From a virus, in IMG/VR virus record IMGVR_UViG_3300032334_001128, positions 1 to 64,000 of that record: DNA of 64,000 nt; one strand, given 5' to 3'. How positions within the stretch are numbered: position 1 is the stretch's first letter; each line of letters opens with the position of its first letter. Position numbers and translations under genes: made by a program. Positions 50,601 to 58,039 of the stretch are shown here, one piece after another. The notes under the pieces are model-generated. The model made no database searches. It was not told the origin of the DNA and saw only the letters and a list, made by a program, of their open reading frames with translations.

Positions 50601-53044
50601 AGCCTAAGGCTCCAAAGACTCCTAAAGCTATTGAAGCTCCTACAGTTGAAAAAGTTAGCAAGAAGTTTGAAGACGATTTAACTGCAGCTGAAGAAGCAAT
50701 CAGTCCTACCCCTGGACGACTTCCTAATCCTGAGCCTTACAACATTCCACGTGGTGGAGTGTACATGTATGACGAAAACGGTAACCGCCTACGTCAAGAT
50801 GGCACACCTTTTAGACCGATTGGTCCTTCAGATCTGGATGGCTTCGCTCAGTCCCTACCGACCGAGACAGTATCTCCTAAAGATTTCAAGGCTAGACAAG
50901 CTAAAGCTATAGCAGATAACAAGGCTGCTGCGGCTTCTATGATGGATATTTTCCGTAAGCGTATAAAGAACCCAGCTTGGCACAAATGGCAAGCTCCTTA
51001 CTCAGATTATCCTGCCGACGATCCAATGACTGCTCCGGTTAATCCGAGCAACATGCCATTTAACCCTTCATCTAATCATCAATATAGTGCGATAAACCAC
51101 CACGCTCTAGCTACTGCAGCTGCTGAACGTGGCTATACAGACCCTCGCTGGATGACTTCAGCACAGGCTAAAAAACTTGGTGCTACTGTTCGTGATGGCG
51201 AGCAGGGTGTGAAGATCATGACATTTATGACTATTGAAGATGAAGAATCTGGAGAGCGCTCAATAGTCCAAGTACCTAGATTTGTTTTTAACGCTCAGCA
51301 AATGGATGGTCTAGAGCCTTATAGTCCTAGCCAACAACCAAAGATGGATGCTGCACAGGCTATTGATTTCGTTCTTGGTAGATTTAGTGAAGCCGAGAAA
51401 AAGCGTGGCAAGAGTGGAAATATAAAGATCTGGGAGGATCTGTACGGTAGTGACACCCCTATGTGGAGTCCTGCAGGAGCTCGTAGGCCTGAAAATATTA
51501 GAATGCCTGATCGTAGCAAATACGACAGCCCTGAAGATTACCTATATAGTTTATTCCACGAACTAGCCCATGCAACTGGAACTCAGGATAGACAGGGTAG
51601 AGAAGCCCACCTAGCTCAAGCGCGTGGGGACATGACTATGGGTCAGCTAGCGGTTGAAGAAGCCACTGCCGAGATTGCTTCTCAGCTATTACTACAGCGT
51701 CTAGGTCTAAACTATAATCCAGACAGAACAGCCGAATACCTAAGATCTCACGATCTTAATGATGCTCAGCTAAATGAAGCAATGGCAAAAGCAGAGCTAG
51801 CAGTTGATTATGTACTAGGTAACGATGTTCTCCCTCCATGGCATAACAGCTCTAGCGACATGATGGAAGCTGCAGAAGTCCCTGGATATACTCCACCTGC
51901 TTCACGTAGCTGGAACCCTAATACTAACCTAGGTCCTCAGGACGCTCCTTCAGCATTCCCTGCTGGAACTCCAGGATCTGATGAAAACCCAGAAGTAACT
52001 GGTTTTGCTCAGAAGCCTGGAAAGTTTGACAGAACTGGTAAAAAGTCTGTAACTGATAGCAAGACTGCAACAGAAAAAGTTATGGCCGGTCTTCTTGAGA
52101 AGATCAAGCAGGGAGAGACTCCTTGGCGTAAGCCTTACAAAGAGGGCGAAAAGTACGCAGGTATAGCTCTACCTAGAAACCCATCGTCTAAGCACATCTA
52201 CTCGGGTGTAAACGCTATGGCTCTAAGATTTGCTCAAGAAGAGAATGGCTATAGCGATCCTCGATGGATGACCTATAACCAAGCTTCGGCAATGGGTGGT
52301 CAGGTACGTAAGGGTGAGAAGGGTACATTCATTCTTGTTCCTATGCGTATCACTCAGCAGGATGAGAAAGACCCAAACAAGAAGCGTTCATTCACCATGT
52401 TCAAAGCTACTGCAGTATTTAACGCTGAGCAGATTGATGGTCTGAATCTACCTGAACTATCTACAGAGAGCCTCCCTAAGATGACTCCTCTAGATGCACA
52501 GGAATTCATTGTTGAGCGTTACAAGAAGGCAATGGCAGCTCGTACCGGCAAGGCTCCAAACATCAAACATACTTATGTTGGAAGTGGTGGAGCACACCAG
52601 GCTCCAAACTGGGGAACCTTATCGGATGAAGTTACTCTACCTAACCTAGAGCAATTTAATTCTCCTGAAGATCTGTTTGACACAATCGCTCACGAACTTG
52701 TACACAGTACAGGCCACCCAGATCGTCTAGACAGATCGGATCTAACCAAGGACTATGCCAATGATTTAGAGTCTAGAGCTAGAGAAGAACTTATTGCTGA
52801 AATTGGAGGTGCTCTACTAGCTAATATGTTTGGTGTAGATGCAACATTTGATAACAGTGCAGCATATGTTCAAAGCTGGCTAAAGCACCTACAATCCAAC
52901 CCAGACGAGATTATCAATGCAACTAGCCAGGCCCAAAAAGCTGTAGACTATATTCTTGGTACAGATCTTGGAGACTGGAGCCCGATTGACGGATATAGCA
53001 TTGGAAATGCTGTCCAAAAACCTACAGAAGAAGAGGAGTCATAA
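38657..53044 (+). CDS. Giant 4,795-residue modular protein, candidate capsid cargo polyprotein
   Basis: GTG start behind AGGAAGG. Residues 1-290 include RRDRKGRFAEMGG (near 215), a head-polyprotein motif. From residue 429 about 25 copies of G-F-x-Q-x-x-G divide the chain into modules of 9 to over 500 residues, with different codons each time. Modules repeat: TS(A/K/P)DGR beta units near 331, 1034, 1150, 1260, 1385 and 1652; helical LTK(A/G)(Q/E)M units near 1570, 2659 and 3342; EVNP-KDG units near 1995 and 3251. A ParB/Srx-like domain lies near 3655-3768 (GNHRLAAAKKAG). Two ArdC-like units end the chain, HELAH (4301) and HELVH (4679). Probably packaged with the DNA; cleavage is inferred. Confidence 0.85.
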   Translation: MSQNLSALVAALETINQKDLELSVVETEQIFKKGVVTHVLQQNALVASIRQVAIKDVLKFTDRYIASKLDNEDPRDVFFNAAREVTSFVEYAVNGPALERVMAVEHRDLLPAAHPFSTKTISPITASALRVRNAAWVAWDPRITDDAARKAVFDAYVQQPNTTKGLYAVARLESLTASVVPADIKLGAVTAAFGVGNPFAGNNSSAARSARAKLQRRDRKGRFAEMGGGSRILAMIGNMIKSFTGKFAGIPQDSNNIEVEIAGNSDLPGGIYSVPASKVEGLKAILRGNMVSPAVPANSRNSRAAIDLQDLLASRKSAPTGWTDNGDGKFTSADGYSVSQIDIPQDATGMNDKNGNFLPFELQGKFIGAGPNGSYDRSKPVFELKDANGNVVGRAQEWANLQKLAADSDESKGAAPKTKARLRTPQPAGFRQEPGDNTEPIDVVGDSEVEPLPAPPRKEDDNFEANYINYLATKDYKAKDVTDTDGKYFLSEQELADGGKLWQVGDDMDDNGPQYVAQKADGTFEVNGKTFYPKNYGGDVISAADDAFSTADKNRSAGKRGFAQEAGSEEKVNSETLDGWAKKYGAVETTTPDDTAKNMRRWALDGHDIVMENANTDSIKPYNFKIKITEGPDAGKFYWGSSVADIPSNYQYGLSREEDLEQLFSFPKNIKRKKDGLEPLKTDKNQQRDSKIERIKNNRAQRAKVTNAIATADPKKIQEALDDAAIPEKYQDVLKAQLKKAQDFENGLSEDPHWTKDEIAAIEQMAKDYGYEGDIVPNEEGVYSFTLGSEDDYSWAELTIFPGNRADLTQYTTGAYSPGGWDEPPSQDVDSETRSIPVGSSMDDLENIFAGGDNSSDAPEPPERDEDEGFYQKPGEEPEIKTVDDYVNSKYGRGFKETTTEADKAAGRRVWFYEDTDTGGGGEVTQNADGTVDISGTTFSQGMFGERQSEFDDSFDPNFYGEGEDGRVGAIDDAFGTIKYKTGDPGVPDSDGFEQAPGLPGFRQKSGKGKFELPEDFDSVKNWKDLGNGKYEYTSKDGRLKVRYNEEFDAEPDGEGGMRGYENSYAEIELDGEVIEDSLDANGASFLFGEGEREFEPAELADRVVKSLKDAQSKGFKQEAGKDSEAQAESYLNELEQDASEILDRNPMGTTEWTSKDGRVKAVHGDDGSAGEYVEVFLDGKSIGGVGKYSPVEDPKTGNYSEPWDSPDKEPGWVADGIYELLKENLATEGFKQEAGKEKFELSKEFYNDKNWSKEPFKNPEWTSADGKVKVKYVSDGDVNDEGRPVDTSYLEVSVDGEVIGDISAPNALQYNAGDPNDPEYMRTGIPSSKLELDEYGDDVQAMVDNHLKSKGGFKQSAGEAGGVRKSHISDLDNWSSDPSDGGEGTYTSPDGRLTLEAMADADTDGEGGMKDLSRIAVSYDGEEIGTLPKLGVMYNEADLADDVDNLVSKYLEKQTGGFNQQPGSGRRKVGNFRVIPREEFTDIVGAADTSDGGIVRLEKTKNGTITPTAYNRFGQVMAQSEPTTDLDAALKEGERLLSGLEGKAQDSPEVSGFSQKPGEEPPAWTKDPATPLQYNKLQGILDNQADRLPTDVRDMVEEAVANKALTKGEMGKLLAEVGKSADLSISYTPKVDKAHASDRANWKYDKKSKSYSYTSADGRLSINAVSPEDGATTVTYDGKPVQISRPYGSEIWQSVDNGGVPIGDSVDTAIKDRLDFENKTGIYSDKSGFAQAPGSTSKAIRTPQPQVDEGRAASAKFAKDGFLEQTTNYGSGDSDLSWEIDVDDMESAAIVVKYSPNRGTWYAYAQYRDKRGNLSTAENGDLGDFKTAEEAMAAASAFNNDEDRMDEYNEIIRDARKARMQAVATKFEEAVANKDYDALKELLNDEDVLTSEDSDFLENDILEEMNSISLEEERQSDVEDALASNDKDRLEELLGDDDYEEYHSRLEDAINDFKHGEEDPDGFEQAPGKKLTPRNNQTLKPNSIGGYDTGTDGDGYIEVNPNKDGTWEVSHAYNYLIDENGPEGVMDEGSQTFKTKEEAMAYANDKLEYYNSQEVYDDASDHAMEAAYRGGMYDEGFEQRPGRQVNIGDFEVFKGNYSLSDKFEDFNVRIEKTPEGKWKVTPSVFGFPGNDVNRREDWFDQTPQTFDNLEDAKKSAVKEANYLSNDTNRSGALDERGPGYGFAQKPGKKVSPEVSAKNKELAKRLMEKGAFDPDGGLDEDDPDYEALQDIKDRNEAYLDNLAATDPAEYFYTIAKAGEFMGAEPSDFRRMIEKPYNYHAEVLESEMNSWVGDNNSGYWLDEIGHGSEGEGFAQKAGTKKVNPKAAIQKIIDAAPKDQGFAQRAGKEDGLKSNGTIAGDIYDPETYGMMDWASKWTDFSVSEGENRLGEWWKWQEEFGQWAVSEDPKEAAGQGLVDVYTLRDILDGNVGTFNPLSKRDSGWRDRGDGSHEFKSETINIFPTKNDDGTFDYTITNAATDELIDTIENVGAADSVENLISGEFRSDLEDIGYEVSGRSSNAVNLFSDPYDRSRGFAQKSGSDSGLLEENPAAIKLSGKFSDTGSGGINYQDSEGRSKGSVQMFFTKDKNGKESYGWMVEYLPSNGEGIVRKSFMQKYDGAYEGKPWIAAEKHLRNLIAKDNASQNKQKTGGFSAKQMEPATPAQYALLQEYADERVPADDLTAQAIQDALANRNLTKAQMSALIGPMNDAEFKPGVDPNKPSDRALKSLNSKLVTKDLTPEEVKDILDNLPNMNRAEVDALNDRLRRKKDRPETIGFAQEPGGSDDENMEQLMGDDLGNDRNVETQGEMSDYYNSLKGDRIAELQKKLDAANEEINIFGLDDLQEMLDEADPDSEANLKRYGKTWPAEQSYIAAQDLRDAAEQIRNSNNPNVDKSLADDLDNAANQVMKRMEDRINPLLFASVEDPYGTNFDLGDVDTDLDQMRELYFETDTDEIKKYLDQTGVYGDVRSGGAEAVVSDKPEEDGENKGKYRASVSYGGGTAADDQVEYFDDPEDAKDWAANEVSNLSSYHQVGLTHPDKSFSDLDAERDAAIANGTEQEFLSRLSDVAKIMRDQRGDEKLSRELDDYVERAQAALDKKKGNAGGQGFAQRPGSDENEQDIIDDIKSRGQDIIDGLRDNGKIDVETDEEFEARIADYQRNLDGLLFQLNFGNSDTLERFGMDFDSTAWTSSGNDELLAQLEDLVPEARRRRSSAIYGSRGFAQEPGSGTPVRNDKLNPTSDGGFGTNPYSDSQIEVNPTKDGKWEVNHAYNYMIDENGPTGTIDEGSKLFDSKEEALAFANEKLDYYNSSDVDRDAEDHNADRYTGFDQKPGNAVVSPKMGEPASDAQYDYLKELGDTQDGISPDLATAIQDALSSKNLTKAQVGALLGQLRALKPKAGIDTSKPTPRQIQRVKDLANSLGLSPAEKRKLGLSKVSSMSSDEVQKLIDNLKRRGGGDEGSGGVRPKGRPGDKPGGGGSVGQVPGKLISYTPRSKFLEKDRSDAKEIYDRVNKNLDKYASQDSEFAKKLEESKKKYPEGIYSMIDIAADPNSTQQQIDDVIKDVNDLNKALQSSKADVFAGDTNVLDGLAKYKFAELTPEVNKQKLSGGSKKHSEGDTVDSRFSAMYNPNLVEYKSSENGRGSTNTAIGYVTTDALEGMAGNEIRNASVVNDIAKDLKNGVGFKEPIIMIYDPKTGKAFITEGNHRLAAAKKAGVKYVPVRIVNLDVAPGDQIKMERVGKPLGRRAAPIGGGEWSSTIQPSQIFDDSQLLQEDAGGFAQAAGSPRAKRFNEMAADRKFVDATTEKDAKKDISRWSREENGLKTEITERNGRFTAKFSDKPKEEVDLGINESAAFKEAERQIMLRTAEFDTVDLDGFAQKEGDKGPKRQRVLEAIASVSNALGLFDEWKGKTTKVREDVNNVGEFVNNMRYVKADLEKAINNLKNSKGVEEKMAAISELTAAIKKAKLAARIAKDRWKRNHPEDLKPKAPKTPKAIEAPTVEKVSKKFEDDLTAAEEAISPTPGRLPNPEPYNIPRGGVYMYDENGNRLRQDGTPFRPIGPSDLDGFAQSLPTETVSPKDFKARQAKAIADNKAAAASMMDIFRKRIKNPAWHKWQAPYSDYPADDPMTAPVNPSNMPFNPSSNHQYSAINHHALATAAAERGYTDPRWMTSAQAKKLGATVRDGEQGVKIMTFMTIEDEESGERSIVQVPRFVFNAQQMDGLEPYSPSQQPKMDAAQAIDFVLGRFSEAEKKRGKSGNIKIWEDLYGSDTPMWSPAGARRPENIRMPDRSKYDSPEDYLYSLFHELAHATGTQDRQGREAHLAQARGDMTMGQLAVEEATAEIASQLLLQRLGLNYNPDRTAEYLRSHDLNDAQLNEAMAKAELAVDYVLGNDVLPPWHNSSSDMMEAAEVPGYTPPASRSWNPNTNLGPQDAPSAFPAGTPGSDENPEVTGFAQKPGKFDRTGKKSVTDSKTATEKVMAGLLEKIKQGETPWRKPYKEGEKYAGIALPRNPSSKHIYSGVNAMALRFAQEENGYSDPRWMTYNQASAMGGQVRKGEKGTFILVPMRITQQDEKDPNKKRSFTMFKATAVFNAEQIDGLNLPELSTESLPKMTPLDAQEFIVERYKKAMAARTGKAPNIKHTYVGSGGAHQAPNWGTLSDEVTLPNLEQFNSPEDLFDTIAHELVHSTGHPDRLDRSDLTKDYANDLESRAREELIAEIGGALLANMFGVDATFDNSAAYVQSWLKHLQSNPDEIINATSQAQKAVDYILGTDLGDWSPIDGYSIGNAVQKPTEEEES

Positions 53045-53214
53045 TGGCTAAAAAAGAAATGCCAGAAGATCCAATGGAGCCTAAACGTTACACAGAAGAT
53101 GACCCAGAGTACTGGGCTCTGATGGCAAGAATTATTGGCAACCCTGTTCCAGACTTTGAAGATGATTCTGATGAAGTCGATGAAAATGGCGTCTACCGCG
53201 GAAAATCGAAATAG
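53044..53214 (+). CDS. 56-residue acidic protein
   Basis: Starts on the stop of the giant gene (TAATG) with GAAGAGGAG upstream. Acidic, with YTEDDPEYWALMARIIGNP. Could be a chaperone or scaffold-like factor for the giant protein; no family recognised. Confidence 0.65.
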   Translation: MAKKEMPEDPMEPKRYTEDDPEYWALMARIIGNPVPDFEDDSDEVDENGVYRGKSK

Positions 53215-53275
53215 TCACTTTTACAATAGAAGTGTACAATAAATATAAATACTACTCAACAACAGGACTTTTTAG

Positions 53276-56200
53276 ATGATCACATTTATCGGCCAATCTG
53301 GGTCGTTGCTCTTGTTTACAAGTGAGCACCATGGTGTAGTTGTCGACACCGATTTTAATATGGTTGTTGAGTCAGGCGTTCCTGAGACTCTATTTTCTAG
53401 CCGTAGCTGGGAAAAATCTGATACAGAGCCTGGTCAAGATCTAACTGCTTTAGCCTCCATCTCTTTACAGACTATGGATGCAAAAACTATTATTGCGTCT
53501 GCTGGACGTATGTATACCATTCCAAAATCTGCTCAAGCAGAAGCCAAGAAAGCTCTTGAATGGCACAAGGAGCACCACCGTGGCGGCACTCCTGTCGGCA
53601 TGAATACAGCAAGAATTCTTGCTAAGGGTGGGCAAATAAGCCTACAAAAAGTACGCCACATCGCAAAGTACTTCCCTCGTCACGAAGTTGACAAAAAGGG
53701 TAAAGGCTGGAAGCCAGGCCAAGATAACTTCCCAAGCAACGGCAGAATTGCGTGGGCCTTGTGGGGTGGTGATTCAGCTTGGCGTTGGGCTGTTGATATT
53801 GTAAAACACGCAGATCCAAAACCAATTAAAGCTGGTGGCGGTTATCTGGCTCAGCAACAGCCTCAAGACCCTTTCCACAATGCGTTCACTCTTGAAGAAA
53901 ACTATGGTCCAGAGTTTATGGCTCGTGTATGCCTTGATGGATCTGGACTAGATCGCCTATACAAAGTTGACATCGATGGTCAAGTTTACGTGTGGGATAA
54001 CGACTGCTGGGACGACATGGGAAATGTCGACAGCGATGTCTGGGACTATGACCAGGGGTTAGATTATGAAGATGATGGCATAGAAAAAAGTCACATTCTT
54101 ATTGATGCATCGTCTGCTGTAATGATTGCAGCTCGTTTGGCAAACAATCCTTTCGGCAAAGTTTCTGTTTTTGATCTTGATGAGGACGAAGCTAGACTAG
54201 CTGCCCGATCAATTCCTGAAGAAGACTGGGAGATGATTGACCTAGGTATGGTAGCTGCTGGTGAAGGTGGTATTGGCCCAGCGTCATATACTCCAAAGGA
54301 ACGTGCAGCAAACGTAGCTAAGCAACCTCGCTCTGCGGGTGGAAGATTTGGATCAAAGGGTAGTAAGGCTCAAGTTGGCCAGAAGACTACACCTGGAGCT
54401 AGCAACCCTGGTTCAGCTCCAAGTGCTGGAAAACCTGGGGGCATAAGCCTGGAAGATCAGAGAAAGAATGCTAACTCCGGTCTTCCTCCTCAAGAAATAC
54501 TTGAAGGTCCTCTAGATACTTCTGGAATCCTTGGAGAACCTCGTACTCCAATCGATAGACCTAACGCTCGAATATCTGGCACTCTTCCTGCAATGACAAA
54601 GGAAGATCTCCACCAGGTTCTTTATGACTTCCCTGCTTGGGTTCAGAGCCAGCGTGCTTCTTATAGTCCTGGTGATTACCACACTCCTATGACTAGTGCT
54701 GGTGATGAGAAAAAAGAATCAGAAGACCCAGAATCTTACGACCACCCTTTACTTAAAAAGTGGCGTGCCACTAAACTCCGCGAAGAGATCAAACCTTCTA
54801 CAGACACTAGCTGGGCAGCCCCGGTTGTTGCTGCTGCAGGAGTGGCTGAGGCTCAGAAGCCAGCCGTAGATCCTGAGAAGGAAGTTCAAAAAGATGAAGC
54901 CAAACCAGAAGGTGCTCCAAAGAGCAATCCAAAACCTAGCGATCCTGGTAAGCCGGTACAGCTTACTCCTGAAACTTCTGACGTACAGCCTCTGTATTTT
55001 GCTATTGTTGCTCCAGATGACCCTCAAGCAGTAACCGATCTAATTAGCATGGTCCCAGCCAGCTCAACGTCAACTGCTCCTATGATCTACAAGCGCTTAG
55101 ATAAGAAGTGGGTTCGTGATGAGAAGACACTTGCTGATCTAAAGTCTGCAACTCCTCCACCTGTTGTCCCTCTTGACTCTGCAACTCTGAACGATGTTCT
55201 AAAGCAGGTTGACGGTCTAGTTGCATCTGCTGGTTACCTACAACACCAGATGATAGTTCTATGGGGACCTAGAGAAGATATTCTTGTTGCTGCTGGTGGC
55301 CTTGATAAAAACAGAGGTAACGCAGAAGAACTTCGCCGTTACTGGACTGTTGGCAAGGGTGCAGCCAAGATTCGTTGGAACACTAAGGGTGACTGGACTC
55401 GTTGTGTTCGTCATTTAGAAAAGTATCTAGGCCCACGTGCTAAGGGATATTGTGCTCTACGCCACAAGGAAGTTACTGGTCTGTGGACTGGTGATAAGCG
55501 CCATCGTGAGCTATATGGACGTAAGGGTGTAAATAGTAACAAGGCATTCTTCAGTGATGAAGTCCTTAAGTCTTCAGAAATGGTCATCGACTCAGTAACC
55601 TTAGTTGCTCGTGCTAATGATGCTAAGCACCGTCTAGGTCTATTGGCAAGTGCACCTATTGCCACATCTACTAATGGAGGAATGTTCCGTATTCCTTTAG
55701 TAATCCCTGAGGGTAAGCAAACCGGAGATGGTCGTACTTTCCGCAAGGGATCAATCACAATGCGTGAACTACCACTGCCATTGCTATGGCAAGTTAGAAC
55801 TTCAGACGGACACAATGGGTCCGTTGTAATCGGTCGAATTGACCGAATGGAGCGTACTGAAGAAGGTATTGGAAATGCTGTTGGCATTTTTGATACTGGA
55901 GAGTATGGGCGTGAAGCCGAACGTTTGGTTCGCAACGGATTTATTCGTGGCGTATCAGCCGATATGGATCAGTTCGAGGCTGAAGAAGAAAAAGAAAAGA
56001 AAACTTCTAAGTCAAAGACTGAGAACGACATCGACATCGATGACGATAAAAAAGTTGGTGGGGACAAACTCACTATAAATAAAGCTCGGGTAATGGCAGT
56101 CACTATGGTGCCAAAGCCCGCGTTCCAAGAATGCAAAATCTTCCTCGTAGAGGAAGGTGAACCCCAGGAGGATAATATGATTCCACAAGATGGAATATAT

Positions 56201-57988
56201 GCCGAAGACGTGGATTCACCTGACAATGCTGCACTTGTTGCATGTGCAATTGTTGCTGGTGTAATTCCTGTCGTGCCACCTGCTGAATGGTTCAACAATC
56301 CTAAGCTAAGTAAGCCTACTCCTATCACCGTTACTGACGATGGTAAAGTATTCGGCCACATTGCAGCTTGGAACGTTGATCATATCGGTTTGGTAGCAGG
56401 CACCAAACCTCCTCGCAGCAAGAGTAACTACTCTTACTTCCACACTGGCGTGATTCGTACTGCCAATGGTAAGGATGTACCTGTAGGTCAACTTACGCTA
56501 GCGGGAGGACATGCTTCACTAGAGGCTAGTGCCCTAGACGCTGTAAAGCACTACGACGACACTGCATCAGCAATTGCTGACGTACATGCCGGCGAAGATG
56601 CTCACGGTATCTGGGTATCAGGAGGTCTACGCCCATCCGCAACCCCTGAGCAGATCCGTTCGCTTCGTGCATCGGCTCCATCAGGTGACTGGCGTCCAAT
56701 CCGTGGCTCACTTGAGCTAGTAGCTGTATGCCAGGTAAATGTTCCTGGTTTCCCGATCGCTCGTGCTCGTGTTGCTTCAGGTGCTGTTATGGCTCTTGTA
56801 GCGGCTGGTGCTCGTCCACTTGCTGAGCTAAAAGCTTCGCAGTTGTACGGCCCAGAAGCATTGGCTGCTGCTGCTAAGGCTAAGTTCGACCAGCTTCGTG
56901 CTGAGCGTGCTGCTGTTTTTGCAGTTAAGTCAGCTGAGCTATCAAACAAGATCCATGGTTACGTTGATGCTCTAGCAATTACTAAAGCAGAACGCGATAC
57001 CGCTGCCAAGAAGCGTCAGGCTCTACCGGACGGTTCATATCCGATTCGTAATGAAGACGATTTGAAGAATGCTATCCAGTCATTCGGCCGTGCTAAGGAA
57101 GAAGACCGTGGAAAGGTACGTCGCCACATTATGCGTCGTGCTAAGGCCCTTGGCAAAATAGATCTAATCCCAGAGAAGTGGAATAAGCAACATGTTGCAT
57201 CTACTTCAGAGTCAATCACAGCTTCAACTCAGCCGAATGAACTTCGTGCTCGTGTTGCAGCAGCTGCGGCGGCTCTGGGAAAATCTGATGCGGTTGAGCC
57301 TGTAAATCCTCTCCCTACAGTACCTGTTAAGGCTGAAGCACCTCTTGGTGTAGAACCTAAAGACAAGCCTGTAATGGAGAAGCAACCAGTCGATGAACGA
57401 CTTACTCAGGAACAAATTGAGCAGAAGGTTATCCAAGAAGTTAAAAAGGATGCCGACCCATATGCTCAAGCTGGAGGTAAGTACATCCCTGGTAAGACTC
57501 AACCGCGTGATGAGTATGGCAAGTTCCGTAAGGTTCTAGCCAGACTTAAGCTCAACCTAGGTGTTGCAGGTCTTGAAGATGTAGCCAGAAAAGTCTCAGC
57601 GGCAGAGGGGTACACCGAAATCGGTGACTACGGAACTGCTGCTAAGGCTGCTGGTGATCTGATTGACACTGTAGATCGTTTGGACACTGGTGCTTTGAAT
57701 GCAAAGTCACTAGAGAACATCCGTACTACAACGCAAGAACTAGGTAAAACTATTGCCAACCTACCACTGCCATTTAAGGATCCAAACGCGAAACTTAGAT
57801 ACAGTGACCTCCCACCTGTTCTGAAAGAGTTGCTTGACAACATGACAGATCGAGTGGAGCAGAAAATTGGTTCTAAGGATGCGGCCGTCGCTACCCAAGA
57901 CGTACGTTCCTTTAAGTCAGGATCTAAGCTTTATAGCCAGTCGGATATTTCGACTCAGTTTAATAAGCTTCTAAGACTCCTAACCTAA
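53276..57988 (+). CDS. Prohead protease polyprotein
   Basis: 1,570 residues. Near 95-175 a module with EWHKEHHRGGTPVG and YFPRHEVDKKGKG, a phage head-protein module. RSAGGRFGSKG near 360. Near 685-750 a YWTVGKGAAKIRW / GYCALRHKEVTG module. The HK97-type (S78) prohead protease lies about 765-905, with His846 (DGHNGSVVIG) and Ser894 (RGVSADMD) as likely catalytic residues. Then the actinophage C-terminal region (ADVHAGEDAHGIWVSGG) and a DUF6582-like module (ALPDGSYPIRNEDDLKNAI). It should cleave scaffold and head proteins. Long Pro/Ala linkers suggest self-processing. Confidence 0.87.
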   Translation: MITFIGQSGSLLLFTSEHHGVVVDTDFNMVVESGVPETLFSSRSWEKSDTEPGQDLTALASISLQTMDAKTIIASAGRMYTIPKSAQAEAKKALEWHKEHHRGGTPVGMNTARILAKGGQISLQKVRHIAKYFPRHEVDKKGKGWKPGQDNFPSNGRIAWALWGGDSAWRWAVDIVKHADPKPIKAGGGYLAQQQPQDPFHNAFTLEENYGPEFMARVCLDGSGLDRLYKVDIDGQVYVWDNDCWDDMGNVDSDVWDYDQGLDYEDDGIEKSHILIDASSAVMIAARLANNPFGKVSVFDLDEDEARLAARSIPEEDWEMIDLGMVAAGEGGIGPASYTPKERAANVAKQPRSAGGRFGSKGSKAQVGQKTTPGASNPGSAPSAGKPGGISLEDQRKNANSGLPPQEILEGPLDTSGILGEPRTPIDRPNARISGTLPAMTKEDLHQVLYDFPAWVQSQRASYSPGDYHTPMTSAGDEKKESEDPESYDHPLLKKWRATKLREEIKPSTDTSWAAPVVAAAGVAEAQKPAVDPEKEVQKDEAKPEGAPKSNPKPSDPGKPVQLTPETSDVQPLYFAIVAPDDPQAVTDLISMVPASSTSTAPMIYKRLDKKWVRDEKTLADLKSATPPPVVPLDSATLNDVLKQVDGLVASAGYLQHQMIVLWGPREDILVAAGGLDKNRGNAEELRRYWTVGKGAAKIRWNTKGDWTRCVRHLEKYLGPRAKGYCALRHKEVTGLWTGDKRHRELYGRKGVNSNKAFFSDEVLKSSEMVIDSVTLVARANDAKHRLGLLASAPIATSTNGGMFRIPLVIPEGKQTGDGRTFRKGSITMRELPLPLLWQVRTSDGHNGSVVIGRIDRMERTEEGIGNAVGIFDTGEYGREAERLVRNGFIRGVSADMDQFEAEEEKEKKTSKSKTENDIDIDDDKKVGGDKLTINKARVMAVTMVPKPAFQECKIFLVEEGEPQEDNMIPQDGIYAEDVDSPDNAALVACAIVAGVIPVVPPAEWFNNPKLSKPTPITVTDDGKVFGHIAAWNVDHIGLVAGTKPPRSKSNYSYFHTGVIRTANGKDVPVGQLTLAGGHASLEASALDAVKHYDDTASAIADVHAGEDAHGIWVSGGLRPSATPEQIRSLRASAPSGDWRPIRGSLELVAVCQVNVPGFPIARARVASGAVMALVAAGARPLAELKASQLYGPEALAAAAKAKFDQLRAERAAVFAVKSAELSNKIHGYVDALAITKAERDTAAKKRQALPDGSYPIRNEDDLKNAIQSFGRAKEEDRGKVRRHIMRRAKALGKIDLIPEKWNKQHVASTSESITASTQPNELRARVAAAAAALGKSDAVEPVNPLPTVPVKAEAPLGVEPKDKPVMEKQPVDERLTQEQIEQKVIQEVKKDADPYAQAGGKYIPGKTQPRDEYGKFRKVLARLKLNLGVAGLEDVARKVSAAEGYTEIGDYGTAAKAAGDLIDTVDRLDTGALNAKSLENIRTTTQELGKTIANLPLPFKDPNAKLRYSDLPPVLKELLDNMTDRVEQKIGSKDAAVATQDVRSFKSGSKLYSQSDISTQFNKLLRLLT

Positions 57989-58039
57989 ATAATAAACAAC
58001 TCAAAAACAGGGTAAAATAAAGTCTGGGTAGAGTGCCTG

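Noticed and set aside
38995-51519. Antisense frames of 60-130 codons in the giant gene
   Set aside because: All lie opposite one continuous, well-composed frame, a normal by-product of its codon use.
39941-52030. CRISPR-like or DNA-level repeat array
   Set aside because: The G-F-x-Q motif repeats only in protein; codons differ and spacing ranges from about 27 to over 1,600 bp.
55411-55935. 174-codon minus-strand frame opposite the prohead protease
   Set aside because: Opposite conserved catalytic motifs; no promoter or ribosome-binding site on that strand.
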